The translations under genes and the position numbers were made by a program. 23,399 bases of DNA from Actinomycetes bacterium (lineage in GTDB: Bacteria; Actinomycetota; Actinomycetes; Propionibacteriales; Propionibacteriaceae): the NCBI GenBank assembly GCA_023392635.1, contig JAEVYS010000009.1, forward strand, positions 1-23,399, in the 5' to 3' direction. Within the stretch, counting starts at the first letter, position 1, and the number at the start of each line of letters is the position of its first letter. Positions 15,106-22,659 of this stretch are shown here, piece after piece. The notes under the pieces are model-generated. The model made no database searches, was not told where the DNA came from, and saw only the letters and a program-made list of their open reading frames with translations.

Positions 15106-15185
15106 GCCCGGCCGGGACCGTGGGTTCCACTAGTGCCTGAGAACCGGCGCCCTGGCCGGTCCGCCGCACCCCTGTGGAGCCCACG

Positions 15186-15725
15186 ATGCTGAGGATCGAC
15201 ACCTGGCAGCCCGACGCCGGGATCGTCGGGGACGTCGGGGGAGTCGCCATCCTGCACGGACACTACTTCGCGCACGCCGGCCACACCGAGGCCACCTTCG
15301 CGCACCTGCTCGCCAGGCACTCGGTTGACCACCGGTTCGTGCAGGACGCCACTGCCTGGGCCCACGAGATCAGGGGGTCGTGGGACCGCCCCGCGGTGGG
15401 CGATGCGTTCGCCGTGGTGGGCTGGACGACGGCTGTCGCCCTGCGCGCGAGCCTGTTCGGACGCCTGGACGCCCTCCACCCGGTGGCCGCGTTCCGGTTG
15501 CTCGAGCAGCCGGAGATCGCCCGGCTCCAGCGTTCGACCCACGACTACGTGGTCCTGCGGGAACCGTACGGGCTCGGCAATGACTGGCCGGCCGCATTGG
15601 CCGGCTCGGTCTCGGGGTTCGACGTCGACCTCCTGCCGCACCCCGGCGGCAACGGCGAGCCCACGCTGGCCCTGGAACTGGGTACCTACCTCCAGCGTTT
15701 CATCGGGACGGAATTCGCCGCATGA
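15186..15725 (+). CDS. Unknown-family protein, paralogue 1
   Basis: A 179-aa soluble protein with no signal peptide or membrane helix and no domain I recognise. The N-terminal third is His-rich (HGHYFAHAGHTEATFAHLLARHSVDHR). The core at 79-124 runs GWTTAVALRASL, RLDALHPVAAFRLLEQPEIA and HDYVVL; 32 of these 46 residues are identical to the protein encoded at 22776-23321, and both proteins end in TY-x2-RF-x-GT-x2-AA. The ATG at 15186 is chosen because GGAG lies 6 nt upstream. It stands alone between long non-coding regions and precedes a LuxR-type regulator gene on the same strand. It shares an upstream element with its paralogue, so the two are probably co-regulated. Function is unknown. Confidence 0.85.
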   Translation: MLRIDTWQPDAGIVGDVGGVAILHGHYFAHAGHTEATFAHLLARHSVDHRFVQDATAWAHEIRGSWDRPAVGDAFAVVGWTTAVALRASLFGRLDALHPVAAFRLLEQPEIARLQRSTHDYVVLREPYGLGNDWPAALAGSVSGFDVDLLPHPGGNGEPTLALELGTYLQRFIGTEFAA

Positions 15726-16016
15726 AAGCGCGTTTGCGTTCGGTCCCCCTTTTGGGTGAACACAGTATTACCGACCAGCCGAAGGCATGGTGATGCCCCG
15801 CTGATCACGTAAGCTCACCATCGTCCGGTGTGCCGGGCATGACGAAATGCTCATGCGCGGTGAGTCGAGAGAAGCACAACCTCGGCTGCCGGACACCGGG
15901 AAGAGGCCGCTCGGCCCATTCCCGTCGTTTGGCGCCGGATTCCACCCCCCGCCGTCGTCGAGCGTTCGTCATCCACCGCCATGGATTGATCCGTGCCCGA
16001 CTGTCAAGGCAGCAAG
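15726..16016 (+). other. 291-bp intergenic region upstream of the LuxR-type gene
   Basis: No gene seen. Its first 60 bp are less GC-rich than the surroundings. GGTCCCCCTTTTGGGTGAACA (15742-15762, written as one run of 21 with G15742 first) resembles a block at 18112-18131 before the orphan 144-aa gene. ATGGTGA (15787-15793) and TCACCAT (15815-15821) are a perfect 7-bp inverted repeat. A promoter is expected here; AGTATTAC (15764-15771) holds a possible -10. Confidence 0.5.
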
Positions 16017-18038
16017 ATGGTTCTACTGGCTGAGCCCCTCCAGCCCCACAGTGCTTTTCCGCCCTCGTGGCGCGACCTGATCGGCCGTGCCCGCGACCTG
16101 CCCGGCTGGTTGCCGCGGATCGCGCTCGCCGACGTGATCACGCGCGAACTGCTGATCGTCGGCGAGGAGAGCGCCGGCTCGACATGCGTCCCCGGCGGGT
16201 GCACAACGCTCCTCGCCCGCCTGGAGTCCGGTGGCGCCTTCGTGGAGTGCGAAGCGGACACCGTCCGGGGGCAGTACCGGCTTCGGCCGGACGTGCGCGA
16301 ATCGATGCTGGACGCCCTGAGGGCAGAGGGCCACGACCTCGCTCCCATCCGGCGTGAACTGCTTCTCTCGGGCCTGAACCGGAGGTACCCGGCGCTGGCG
16401 GTGCAACTGGCGAACTGGGCTTTCGAGGGCAGGGACTGGGGGACGCTGGAGTACCTGTGGGGGACCTACTCGGCGGGAGTGCTGCTCGCTGACCCCCGGG
16501 TCCGGGCGGCGTACGCGGAGGCGCCTGAGGACCAGCGCGCCGTCCTGCCGGGCCTGAGCTACGGTGCAGCGCTCAGCGCCGCCTTCAATCCGACGACCGG
16601 CAACCTCGACCTGGACGTGATGGCCGGCGCGATGATCAGGGACGGGCGCGTCCTGCACGCCCGCTGGCAACACAACGCCACCGCCGAGGCCAGGGTCGCG
16701 GCAGGGACGCTGTGGATGCTTGCTCAGGCGACCATTCCCGAAGCCCTGGGCGACCCACTCCTCGCCGGCTCCGCGATCACCCTCGCCGAACTGCTCGCCG
16801 TGGTGCGGGAGGCGCCCACAGCGGGCGACCCGGTCACCGCGAAGACACTCACCTTCTTCCATGCCACTGCCTCGATGGTCGCGTTCCTGCGGACGGAATG
16901 GTCGAGGGCGCGACGTGAGGCCGAATCCGCCATGATCCTGGCCGAGTGCGGCTTCGCGGGGTTCCTCGCGTGCCTGATCGCGGCGATGTCGAGCGCCGCG
17001 TCCGGCAACACCCAGTACTTCGGCGTCGCCGAGAAGTACCTGGCGCAGCACGCGGCCCACCAGTGCCGCGTGGCCACCTGGATCGAGCCGGCGTTCCACC
17101 TCTCGTGGGCGGACGCCGCGGTGCGCGGACTCGACTCGCGGTTGGCGGACCGCCACCTCCGGATGCACGAGATCGAGGGCGCGGCGACCCGCTGGTTCAA
17201 CGTCCAGCCGATGCATGCCCTGGTCACGGCGGCCACGGGCTTGCTGTGGGACGACCCCGAGCGCGCGCTTGCCCGATTCGATGCCCTGGTTGCTGAGAAC
17301 GCGATCGAACTCGACCGGGGCGACCAGTGGGGACCGCTGCTGCAGCGGTGGCGCTGCGAACTCCTGATCGCGATGGGTGAGGGCCAGCGGGCCGAGCAGC
17401 TCCTCTCGTCCCTCCCGCCGGTCGCGGCGATCACGGCGGTGGTGTCGGCGCGCTTCAGCCTCTCCTCCGGCGACTACACGGGCGCGGTGGCGAAGGCGGA
17501 CGAGGGGATCTTCTCCCTCGATCTGCCGCTGGGCGACCGCGCGCACCTCTACGCCATCAAGAGCGCGGCGCTCCTGCTGTCCGGCGCAGGGGAGGACCTG
17601 GTGGGCGCGGCTGCGATGGGTGCGTGCGTGGTGGGGGAGCAGGCGCGCACCCTCATCCCGTTGGCGATGCTCCCGGCACAGGTGCGCCAGAGCCTCATCG
17701 ACGCGCACGGCGCCCACCACCCGGTCGACGACTGCCTGGTGGCCGACGCCGGACGCCGTGGCCTCTTCGCCGGCCTCTCGAAGGGCCGGATGCCGAGTGC
17801 TGCGCCACGCGTGCGCCTGACCCGGCGGGAGGCCGTCCTGCTGCCCCTGCTCGCCACGTCTGCCACCGTCCAGGAGATCGCCGACCAGCAGTTCGTCTCG
17901 GTCAACACCGTGCGCAAGCAGGTCGTCGCGCTCCGGGAGAAGTTCGGCGTGTCCACCCGCAACGACCTGATCCTTCGGGCGCAGGAGGCCGGCCTGCTGG
18001 ACGGGCAGCCCGCGCCCGCAGCGACGACCCGCGGGTAA
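16017..18038 (+). CDS. LuxR/MalT-like regulator lacking the ATPase domain
   Basis: A 673-aa protein. The C-terminus (599-660) is a LuxR-type helix-turn-helix: LTRREAVLLPLLATSATVQEIADQQFVSVNTVRKQVVALREKFGVSTRNDLI. The middle is a long all-helical, TPR-like region rich in Ala and Leu. Residues about 30-105 resemble the small winged domain that follows the ATPase in MalT/LAL proteins (LADVITRELLIVG...LLARLESGGAFVECE...YRLRPDVRESML). LAL regulators normally start with a Walker-containing NTPase of some 250-300 residues; none is present and no such frame lies upstream. The ATG at 16017 has AAGG 7 nt upstream; a GTG at 15993 is less likely. It could sense a ligand or partner through the helical region without ATP control. 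It is the best candidate to regulate the flanking unknown genes. Confidence 0.82.
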   Translation: MVLLAEPLQPHSAFPPSWRDLIGRARDLPGWLPRIALADVITRELLIVGEESAGSTCVPGGCTTLLARLESGGAFVECEADTVRGQYRLRPDVRESMLDALRAEGHDLAPIRRELLLSGLNRRYPALAVQLANWAFEGRDWGTLEYLWGTYSAGVLLADPRVRAAYAEAPEDQRAVLPGLSYGAALSAAFNPTTGNLDLDVMAGAMIRDGRVLHARWQHNATAEARVAAGTLWMLAQATIPEALGDPLLAGSAITLAELLAVVREAPTAGDPVTAKTLTFFHATASMVAFLRTEWSRARREAESAMILAECGFAGFLACLIAAMSSAASGNTQYFGVAEKYLAQHAAHQCRVATWIEPAFHLSWADAAVRGLDSRLADRHLRMHEIEGAATRWFNVQPMHALVTAATGLLWDDPERALARFDALVAENAIELDRGDQWGPLLQRWRCELLIAMGEGQRAEQLLSSLPPVAAITAVVSARFSLSSGDYTGAVAKADEGIFSLDLPLGDRAHLYAIKSAALLLSGAGEDLVGAAAMGACVVGEQARTLIPLAMLPAQVRQSLIDAHGAHHPVDDCLVADAGRRGLFAGLSKGRMPSAAPRVRLTRREAVLLPLLATSATVQEIADQQFVSVNTVRKQVVALREKFGVSTRNDLILRAQEAGLLDGQPAPAATTRG

Positions 18039-18334
18039 TGCTGTCCCCCAAAGGTATGACCAGATTCTTCGGCACCGGTCGCCAGAACGGGGGACAACCT
18101 CAATTCAGACAGGTCCCTAATCTGGGTGACAATGCGTGAATGCGCTCATCACGAGGGTCTTCATAGGAAGCAGTGAGCACCCTTTCTTGGTACAGAAAAT
18201 GGTACACGCGGCACTATTGCGGCGTTTCTTGCGGGCGTAATGTCTTCCTCGGAAGACCCGCTGGCAAGATTTGATTCCCCTCCTCTTGCCCGGGAACACC
18301 GCAAGAGCGTTCCCCTCAACGCCAGGAGACGAAG
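18039..18334 (+). other. 296-bp intergenic region upstream of the 144-aa orphan gene
   Basis: No gene seen; clearly more AT-rich than its neighbours. TGTCCCCC (18042-18049) and GGGGGACA (18089-18096) form a perfect 8-bp inverted repeat starting 3 bp past the LuxR stop, a possible terminator. GGTCCCTAATCTGGGTGACA (18112-18131) resembles the block before the LuxR gene. TTGGTAC-type direct repeats lie at 18187-18205. AGGAG at 18324-18328 is the ribosome site of the next gene. Confidence 0.55.
18187..18205 (+). repeat. TTGGTAC direct repeats, second site
   Basis: TTGGTAC (18187-18193), AGAAA, ATGGTAC (18199-18205): the same 12-bp period as at 14789-14807 but pointing the other way. I saw TTGGTAC nowhere else in the window. 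Confidence 0.6.
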
Positions 18335-18769
18335 ATGTCGCACGCAGTCACCCTCGACCGCATCCGCCCCGTCCGTACCGCCGCCGTCGTCGACCTCAGG
18401 AGCACGATCGACCGGTGGCTGCCGCGTCGGCGCACCGTTGCCGACCACCGTCCGCTGGCCAGGGTCGTGCCGTTCGTGGCTCGGGAGACGCGGGCCTCCG
18501 ACGATTCGCAGCCATGCCGCCGCCGTCCCGGGCTGGACGCGCTCATCGAGGTCAACGGCCAGCACGGCACGTTGCACCGCGCCGGCCATTCGATCGAGAT
18601 CGCCGGCGCAGGAAGGGACCTGTGCGCCCGCCTGATCGGCCTCATGGTGCGCGAGGCAGCCATGGCCGGCCGTCCCCTGGTCGTCGTGGTCAGGGAGCGC
18701 GGCCGCGACCTGGCGATGTCGGTGCACCCCTGCGGTAGCGTCGAGGCGCTCTCCGCCTGCTGCGCCTGA
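18335..18769 (+). CDS. Orphan 144-aa protein of unknown function
   Basis: A soluble protein beginning MSHAVTLDRIRPVRTAAVV. The first about 65 residues are Arg-rich and may be flexible. The rest looks like a compact alpha/beta domain: LIEVNGQHGTLHRAGHSIEIAG, a helix LCARLIGLMVREAAMAG, a strand PLVVVVRERG and a last strand LAMSVHPCGSVEA. It ends in SACCA, giving two adjacent Cys near the C-terminus. No family is recognised. AGGAG lies 6 nt before the ATG. It follows the LuxR-type regulator on the same strand after a long, AT-rich region and precedes the GCS2-family gene, which has its own promoter, so it is probably a single-gene unit. Confidence 0.75.
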   Translation: MSHAVTLDRIRPVRTAAVVDLRSTIDRWLPRRRTVADHRPLARVVPFVARETRASDDSQPCRRRPGLDALIEVNGQHGTLHRAGHSIEIAGAGRDLCARLIGLMVREAAMAGRPLVVVVRERGRDLAMSVHPCGSVEALSACCA

Positions 18770-18802
18770 AGCCCGGGCCACGTCGCGTCGCCGCCTGAGG
18801 GG

Positions 18803-18831
18803 TTACCACCACGGCCCCGCTGGGCCATACT
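18803..18831 (+). promoter_or_regulatory. Leaderless promoter of the GCS2-family gene
   Basis: A -35 TTACCA (18803-18808) stands 17 bp from a -10 CATACT (18826-18831), which is 7 nt before the ATG at 18839. No Shine-Dalgarno is present. Confidence 0.55.
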
Positions 18832-18838
18832 CACCGGC

Positions 18839-20323
18839 ATGGGACGCGACGTCGAGTCGGCGACATTCACCCGTGAGCAGCGCCAGCGCTACCGCGACAA
18901 GGTGAAGACCTGCCTGGACGTGTTCGAGAAGATGCTGGCGAGTCGGTCCTTCGACTTCGACGAGCCGATGACCGGAATGGAGATCGAGCTCAACCTGGTG
19001 GACGGCGACTACCGTCCGAACCCGGACAACGCCGAGGTACTGGCCGCCATCGCCAATCCGGACTACCAGACCGAGCTGGCACGGTTCAACATCGAGTTCA
19101 ACGTCGAACCACACCGGCTCCACGGCGACAGCGCCGTCCAGCTCGAGGCCGACCTGCGTGCGTCACTGAACGAGGCGGAGCGGCGGTGCGCGGAGCGTGG
19201 GGCGCACATCATCATGATCGGGATCCTCCCGACGATCATGCCGGAGACCTTCGACGGTGAGTGGATGAGCGCCAACACCCGTTACCAGGCGCTGAACGAC
19301 GCGGTCCTGGCGGCCAGGGGCGAGGACATCCACCTCGACATCGCCGGGCCGTCGGGGGAGCGGCTGAAGCGGTATGCCGACTCGCTGGCTCCGGAGTCGG
19401 CCTGTACCTCGATGCAGTTGCACCTCCAGGTGAGGCCCAACGAGTTCGCGGCCCACTGGAACGCAGCCCAGGTGCTGGCCGGGCCGCAGCTCGCGCTGGG
19501 TGCCAACAGCCCCTACTTCATGGGCAAGGAGCTGTGGGCCGAGACCCGGATCGAACTGTTCACGCAGGCGGCGGACACCCGTCCCGTCGAACTGAAGAAC
19601 CAGGGCGTGCGTCCACGGGTGTTCTTCGGCGAACGCTGGATCACCTCGATCTTCGACCTGTTCGAGGAGAATGCACGCTACTTCCCCGCGATGCTGCCCG
19701 AGCTGGACGACGAGGACCCGCAGGAGGCCTTCCTCGCCGGCCGTACGCCCAAGCTCGCGGAGATGCGCCTGCACAACGGCACCATCTACCGGTGGAACCG
19801 GCCGATCTACGACATCGTCAGCGGGCGCCCGCACCTGAGGGTGGAGAACCGGGTCCTGCCGGCGGGGCCGACGATCGTCGACACGCTGGCCAACGCCGCG
19901 TTCTACTACGGGGCCCTGCGCAGCATGGTGGAGGAGGACCGTCCGGTCTGGTCACGGATGTCGTTCAGCACGGCCACAGAGAACTTCGCGATCGGTGCAC
20001 GCAACGGTATCGACGCCGAGCTCTTCTGGCCCGGACGAGGCAACGTGCCGGCGAGCGAGCTGGTGCTGCGCGAGCTGCTGCCGATGGCCCACGAGGGACT
20101 CGAGTCCTGGGGGGTCAGCACCGCGGTCCGCGAGCGGCTGCTGGGGGTCATCGAGGGACGCTGCCTCACTGGCCAGAACGGCGCGGACTGGCAGGTGGCC
20201 GCCGTCCACCGGTTCGAGGCGAGGGGACTGTCGCGCGCCGACGCCCTTCGGGAGATGGTGGCCGCCTACGCGGCCAACATGCACTCCAACGAGCCGGTGC
20301 ACACCTGGGAGCTGCCCGCGTAG
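18839..20323 (+). CDS. GCS2-family carboxylate-amine ligase (glutamate-cysteine ligase-like)
   Basis: A 494-aa soluble enzyme of the GCS2 group of ATP-dependent ligases. Early acidic metal-binding residues are Glu48 and Glu50 in TGMEIELNLVD; RFNIEFNVEPHRL (Glu86, Glu90) and MQLHLQV follow, then LGANSPYFMGK and HNGTIYRWNRPIYD. The family joins an amino acid to the gamma-carboxyl of glutamate, classically giving gamma-glutamylcysteine. Actinomycetes usually make mycothiol, not glutathione, so the true product may be gamma-glutamylcysteine for ergothioneine-like routes or another dipeptide; this cannot be settled here. The ATG start is 7 nt from CATACT. The next gene starts 73 bp later on the same strand. 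Confidence 0.85.
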   Translation: MGRDVESATFTREQRQRYRDKVKTCLDVFEKMLASRSFDFDEPMTGMEIELNLVDGDYRPNPDNAEVLAAIANPDYQTELARFNIEFNVEPHRLHGDSAVQLEADLRASLNEAERRCAERGAHIIMIGILPTIMPETFDGEWMSANTRYQALNDAVLAARGEDIHLDIAGPSGERLKRYADSLAPESACTSMQLHLQVRPNEFAAHWNAAQVLAGPQLALGANSPYFMGKELWAETRIELFTQAADTRPVELKNQGVRPRVFFGERWITSIFDLFEENARYFPAMLPELDDEDPQEAFLAGRTPKLAEMRLHNGTIYRWNRPIYDIVSGRPHLRVENRVLPAGPTIVDTLANAAFYYGALRSMVEEDRPVWSRMSFSTATENFAIGARNGIDAELFWPGRGNVPASELVLRELLPMAHEGLESWGVSTAVRERLLGVIEGRCLTGQNGADWQVAAVHRFEARGLSRADALREMVAAYAANMHSNEPVHTWELPA

Positions 20324-20396
20324 GCATTCCCACACCGTGTCGCCGGGCGCAGAAGTGCTCCTTTCGAAGCCGGCGACCCCGGCGTGACGGTGAACC

Positions 20397-20912
20397 ATGG
20401 ACCTGGCCGACTTCTACTCGTTGATGTCGATCACGTGTTTCACCCTGGTGGGCCTGTGGTGGACGGTCGTCGAGCGACACCCGGACTGGAAACGGAGCCG
20501 AAGCCGGCGCAAGCTGGCCGGCGGGGTGTACCTGTCGTTCCTCCTGCCGGGCCTGATGAGCACGTTCGCGCAGGTTGACGCGGGCAACCCCCTGGTGTGG
20601 CGCACGAGTTTCTCGGTCGCGGCGCTGATCGGCATGGTCACCACTCTTCGGCTGGTGTCGGTCGAGCGCGGCATGGGCCTGCAGGGGCTGTTCCGGAGGT
20701 TCCGCTGGCTGGTGGCGGTGGTGTACGCGGTGATCCTCGTGCTCGCCGCGGCGCCTCCGGTCGCGGGCCTGGTGGGCGGGACACCGCTGCAGGCGGCGTC
20801 GATCGCGCTGATCCTGCTCGTGGTCATGGCCCACGGCCTCACTTGGGAATTCATGATGGAGCCCGACGATCCGGGTACTGCAGAGCAGGGTCTGGACACG
20901 AAGGAGGAGTGA
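20397..20912 (+). CDS. Five-helix integral membrane protein of unknown function
   Basis: A 171-aa protein with five predicted membrane segments: about 8-25 (SLMSITCFTLVGLWWTVV), 38-58, 65-88, 102-125 (FRWLVAVVYAVILVLAAAPPV) and 130-152. Short basic loops (KRSRSRRK, RRFR) and an acidic end (PDDPGTAEQGLDTKEE) follow. No family is recognised. Its stop overlaps the start of the AHSA1-type gene in TGATG, with that gene's AAGGAGGAG ribosome site inside this one, so the two are translationally coupled and probably work together. Its own ribosome site is weak (GGTGA close to the ATG). Confidence 0.8.
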   Translation: MDLADFYSLMSITCFTLVGLWWTVVERHPDWKRSRSRRKLAGGVYLSFLLPGLMSTFAQVDAGNPLVWRTSFSVAALIGMVTTLRLVSVERGMGLQGLFRRFRWLVAVVYAVILVLAAAPPVAGLVGGTPLQAASIALILLVVMAHGLTWEFMMEPDDPGTAEQGLDTKEE

Positions 20913-21340
20913 TGGCAGGAGTTGTGGCTACGGCCGAGGTTCTCGTCGCCGCGCCCGTCGAGCGGGTGTGGGCAGCGCTCACGGATCCGGCAGAAGTGCA
21001 GAAGTGGATGTTCGGCACGACGCTGGAGACGGACTGGACGCCGGGCAGTCCGATCAGCTGGTCGGGGGAGTACCAGGGCAGGAGCTACCAGGACAAGGGT
21101 GAGGTGGTCGAGGTCAACGAGCCGACGACGCTGGTCGTGACGCACTTCAGCCCGCTCACGGGGCAGCCGGACGTTCCGGAGAACTACCACCGGCTCGTGT
21201 ACCACCTCTCCGGCGACGACACCCAGACGTTGCTGAGCCTGAGCCAGGACAACAACGCCGACGCCGACGAGGCCGCCCACTCCCGGGAGAACTGGATGCA
21301 GGCACTGGAGGCGCTCCGCAACCACGTCGAGGGACGCTGA
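20912..21340 (+). CDS. AHSA1/SRPBCC-family protein
   Basis: A 142-aa protein of the START/Bet v 1-like fold. Typical AHSA1 features are the first strand ATAEVLVAAPVERVWAALTDPAEVQKWM, a central GSPISWSGEYQGRSYQDKGEVVEV and a long C-terminal helix (REN-WMQALEALRNHVEG). The fold makes a deep hydrophobic pocket for lipids or aromatic ligands; family roles range from chaperone cofactor to stress proteins. It overlaps the membrane protein gene by 1 bp (TGATG) and has a strong AAGGAGGAG site. It is convergent with the DUF72 gene. Confidence 0.88.
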   Translation: MAGVVATAEVLVAAPVERVWAALTDPAEVQKWMFGTTLETDWTPGSPISWSGEYQGRSYQDKGEVVEVNEPTTLVVTHFSPLTGQPDVPENYHRLVYHLSGDDTQTLLSLSQDNNADADEAAHSRENWMQALEALRNHVEGR

Positions 21341-21347
21341 GGACCGT

Positions 21348-21365
21348 CCGGGCTGACACGCCCGG
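21348..21365. terminator. Hairpin between convergent genes
   Basis: CCGGGC (21348-21353) and GCCCGG (21360-21365) with a 6-nt loop, 7 bp past the AHSA1-type stop and 20 bp past the DUF72 stop on the other strand. It could serve both directions. A G8 tract follows on the plus strand. Confidence 0.5.
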
Positions 21366-21385
21366 GGGGGGAGCCGCCCTGCCCG

Positions 21386-22132
21386 CTAGACCGGTCCGCG
21401 GACGGACGCCAGCAGGCTGCGCAGCGTCGCGGCGTTGCGGACGGCGTTGGCGTCCGCGTCGTTGTTGAAGTAGGCCCAGACGTCGCGGCCCTGCCCGAGC
21501 CATTCCGCGAGGCGGTCGGCCCACCACGACATGTCCTTGTCGCTGTAGCTGCCGCCGTAGAGGTGCTGCTGGTCGGGCCCGTGGAAGCGGACGTACACGA
21601 AGTCCGTGGTGGCGCGCAGGACACAGGGGAGGTGGGCACCGCTCATGACCACGTACGCCACCCCGCGGGCCTCGAGGGCGGCGAAGACGGCGTCGTCGTG
21701 CCAACTGTGGTGGCGGAACTCGATCGCGAGCGGCAGACTTCGGGGCCACACGTCCAGGAAGTAGGCGAGACGGGCGTCGTCCCGCGCGAGCCCCGGTGGG
21801 AGCTGGACGAGCACGACGCCGAGACGGTCGCCGAGCAGCGACACGGAACGCTGGACACGCTCGATCCACGGCTCGGGCTCGTACAGCCGACGGGCGTGGC
21901 TCAGGGCGCGGGGCGCCTTCACCGTCATCCGGAACCCGGCGGGCAACCGGCGGTGCCACGACTGGAACGAGCGGTCCTGTGGCCAGCGGTAGTAGCTCGC
22001 GTTCAGCTCCACGGTGTCGAACAGGTGCGCCGCGTAGTGCTCGAGCCGGTCCCGGTCGGGCATCGTCGGATAGACCCGCCCCCACCACGAGTCATACGTC
22101 CAGCCGGAGGTCCCGATCCACGCGCGTGCCAC
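21386..22132 (-). CDS. DUF72 (YecE-like) TIM-barrel protein
   Basis: A 248-aa protein with the DUF72 pattern: WIGTSGWTYDSWWGRVYP at the start, FDTVELNASYYRWP, PAGFRMTVKAPRALSH, LVQLPPGLA, AIEFRHHSW, YVRFHG and VWAYFNNDADANAVRNA near the end. These residues line one face of a TIM barrel; the biochemical role of the family is not established. The GTG start at 22132 is chosen because it places the conserved WIGTSGW at residue 4; TATTGG stands 6 nt before it, so the mRNA may be leaderless, though the -10 match is weak. It is divergent from the second SRPBCC gene. Confidence 0.88.
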   Translation of the reverse strand: MARAWIGTSGWTYDSWWGRVYPTMPDRDRLEHYAAHLFDTVELNASYYRWPQDRSFQSWHRRLPAGFRMTVKAPRALSHARRLYEPEPWIERVQRSVSLLGDRLGVVLVQLPPGLARDDARLAYFLDVWPRSLPLAIEFRHHSWHDDAVFAALEARGVAYVVMSGAHLPCVLRATTDFVYVRFHGPDQQHLYGGSYSDKDMSWWADRLAEWLGQGRDVWAYFNNDADANAVRNAATLRSLLASVRGPV

Positions 22133-22205
22133 GCGGGCCCAATACCCACACTCGTGCCGACAATCCGGCCACGGCGCGTGGCAGGCTGGAGCAGGAAGGG
22201 GGAAC

Positions 22206-22643
22206 ATGGCCGAGTTCGTGCTCACGGTGTCGTCGTCGCGCCCTGCAGCCGTGCAGTTCGCCCACCTGGTGGACTGGGACGCCCACTCGGCCGCGATCCC
22301 GCTCACCCGGCTGCGTCATGACGGCCGGCCGCGGCGCGGGCAGGAGTTCGTGGCGCGCACCGGGCTCGGGCCGCTCGGCTTCGACGACCCGATGCGGGTC
22401 GAGCTGTACCGCCCTCCCGCCGGCGACGCTCCCGGTGACCTGCCCGGCGTCGTCGAGATCGCGAAGTCAGGGCCGGTGGTCGGCGGACGGGTGCGCTGGA
22501 CGGTCACCCCCGTTGCCGGCGGGTCGGTGGTGGAGTGGCACCAGCTGCTCTCGATCCCTTGGCTCCCGCGCTGGGCCGACCCGCTGGTGGGGGTCGTCGG
22601 CAGGCTGGCGTACTCAGCCGGGCTGCGCCGTCTGGCCGCCTGA
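22206..22643 (+). CDS. SRPBCC-family (polyketide cyclase-like) protein
   Basis: A 145-aa protein starting MAEFVLTVSSSRPAAVQFAHLVDWDAHSAAIPLTR, then GQEFVARTGLGPLGFDDPMRVELYRPP, GRVRWTVTPVAGGSVVEWHQLLSIP and a C-terminal helix DPLVGVVGRLAYSAGLRRLA. This is the SRPBCC ligand-pocket layout; the ligand is unknown. A GGAAGGGGGAAC ribosome site precedes the ATG. It is divergent from the DUF72 gene and is followed 16 bp later by the shared element of the unknown paralogue pair. Confidence 0.82.
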   Translation: MAEFVLTVSSSRPAAVQFAHLVDWDAHSAAIPLTRLRHDGRPRRGQEFVARTGLGPLGFDDPMRVELYRPPAGDAPGDLPGVVEIAKSGPVVGGRVRWTVTPVAGGSVVEWHQLLSIPWLPRWADPLVGVVGRLAYSAGLRRLAA

Positions 22644-22659
22644 GGGAAGTCATCGGCGT

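Larger units (their letters stand above)
14764..15185. other. 422-bp gene-free stretch dense in inverted and direct repeats
   Basis: No believable reading frame on either strand. From left to right it holds three ACCAA-type repeats (14779-14807), a hairpin CGAGGG/CCCTCG (14869-14890), a possible three-way junction (14892-14960), a perfect 10-bp stem (15001-15034), an 11-bp inverted repeat (15041-15082) and two tandem GTCGCCCG elements (15070-15105). It leads into a gene of unknown family on the same strand and so could be a long structured leader, a regulatory DNA region, or encode a small RNA. Confidence 0.6.

Noticed and set aside
15100..15150. GTGGGTTCCACT looking like a tRNA T-arm
   Set aside because: No acceptor or anticodon stem can be built around it.
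16023..17720. Minus-strand frame of about 565 codons opposite the LuxR gene
   Set aside because: The plus strand has a clear LuxR helix-turn-helix; the antisense product is low-complexity Arg/Gly/Glu.
14779..18205. TTGGTAC repeats as attachment sites of a mobile element
   Set aside because: No integrase, transposase or target duplication is present, and the enclosed genes have host-like composition.
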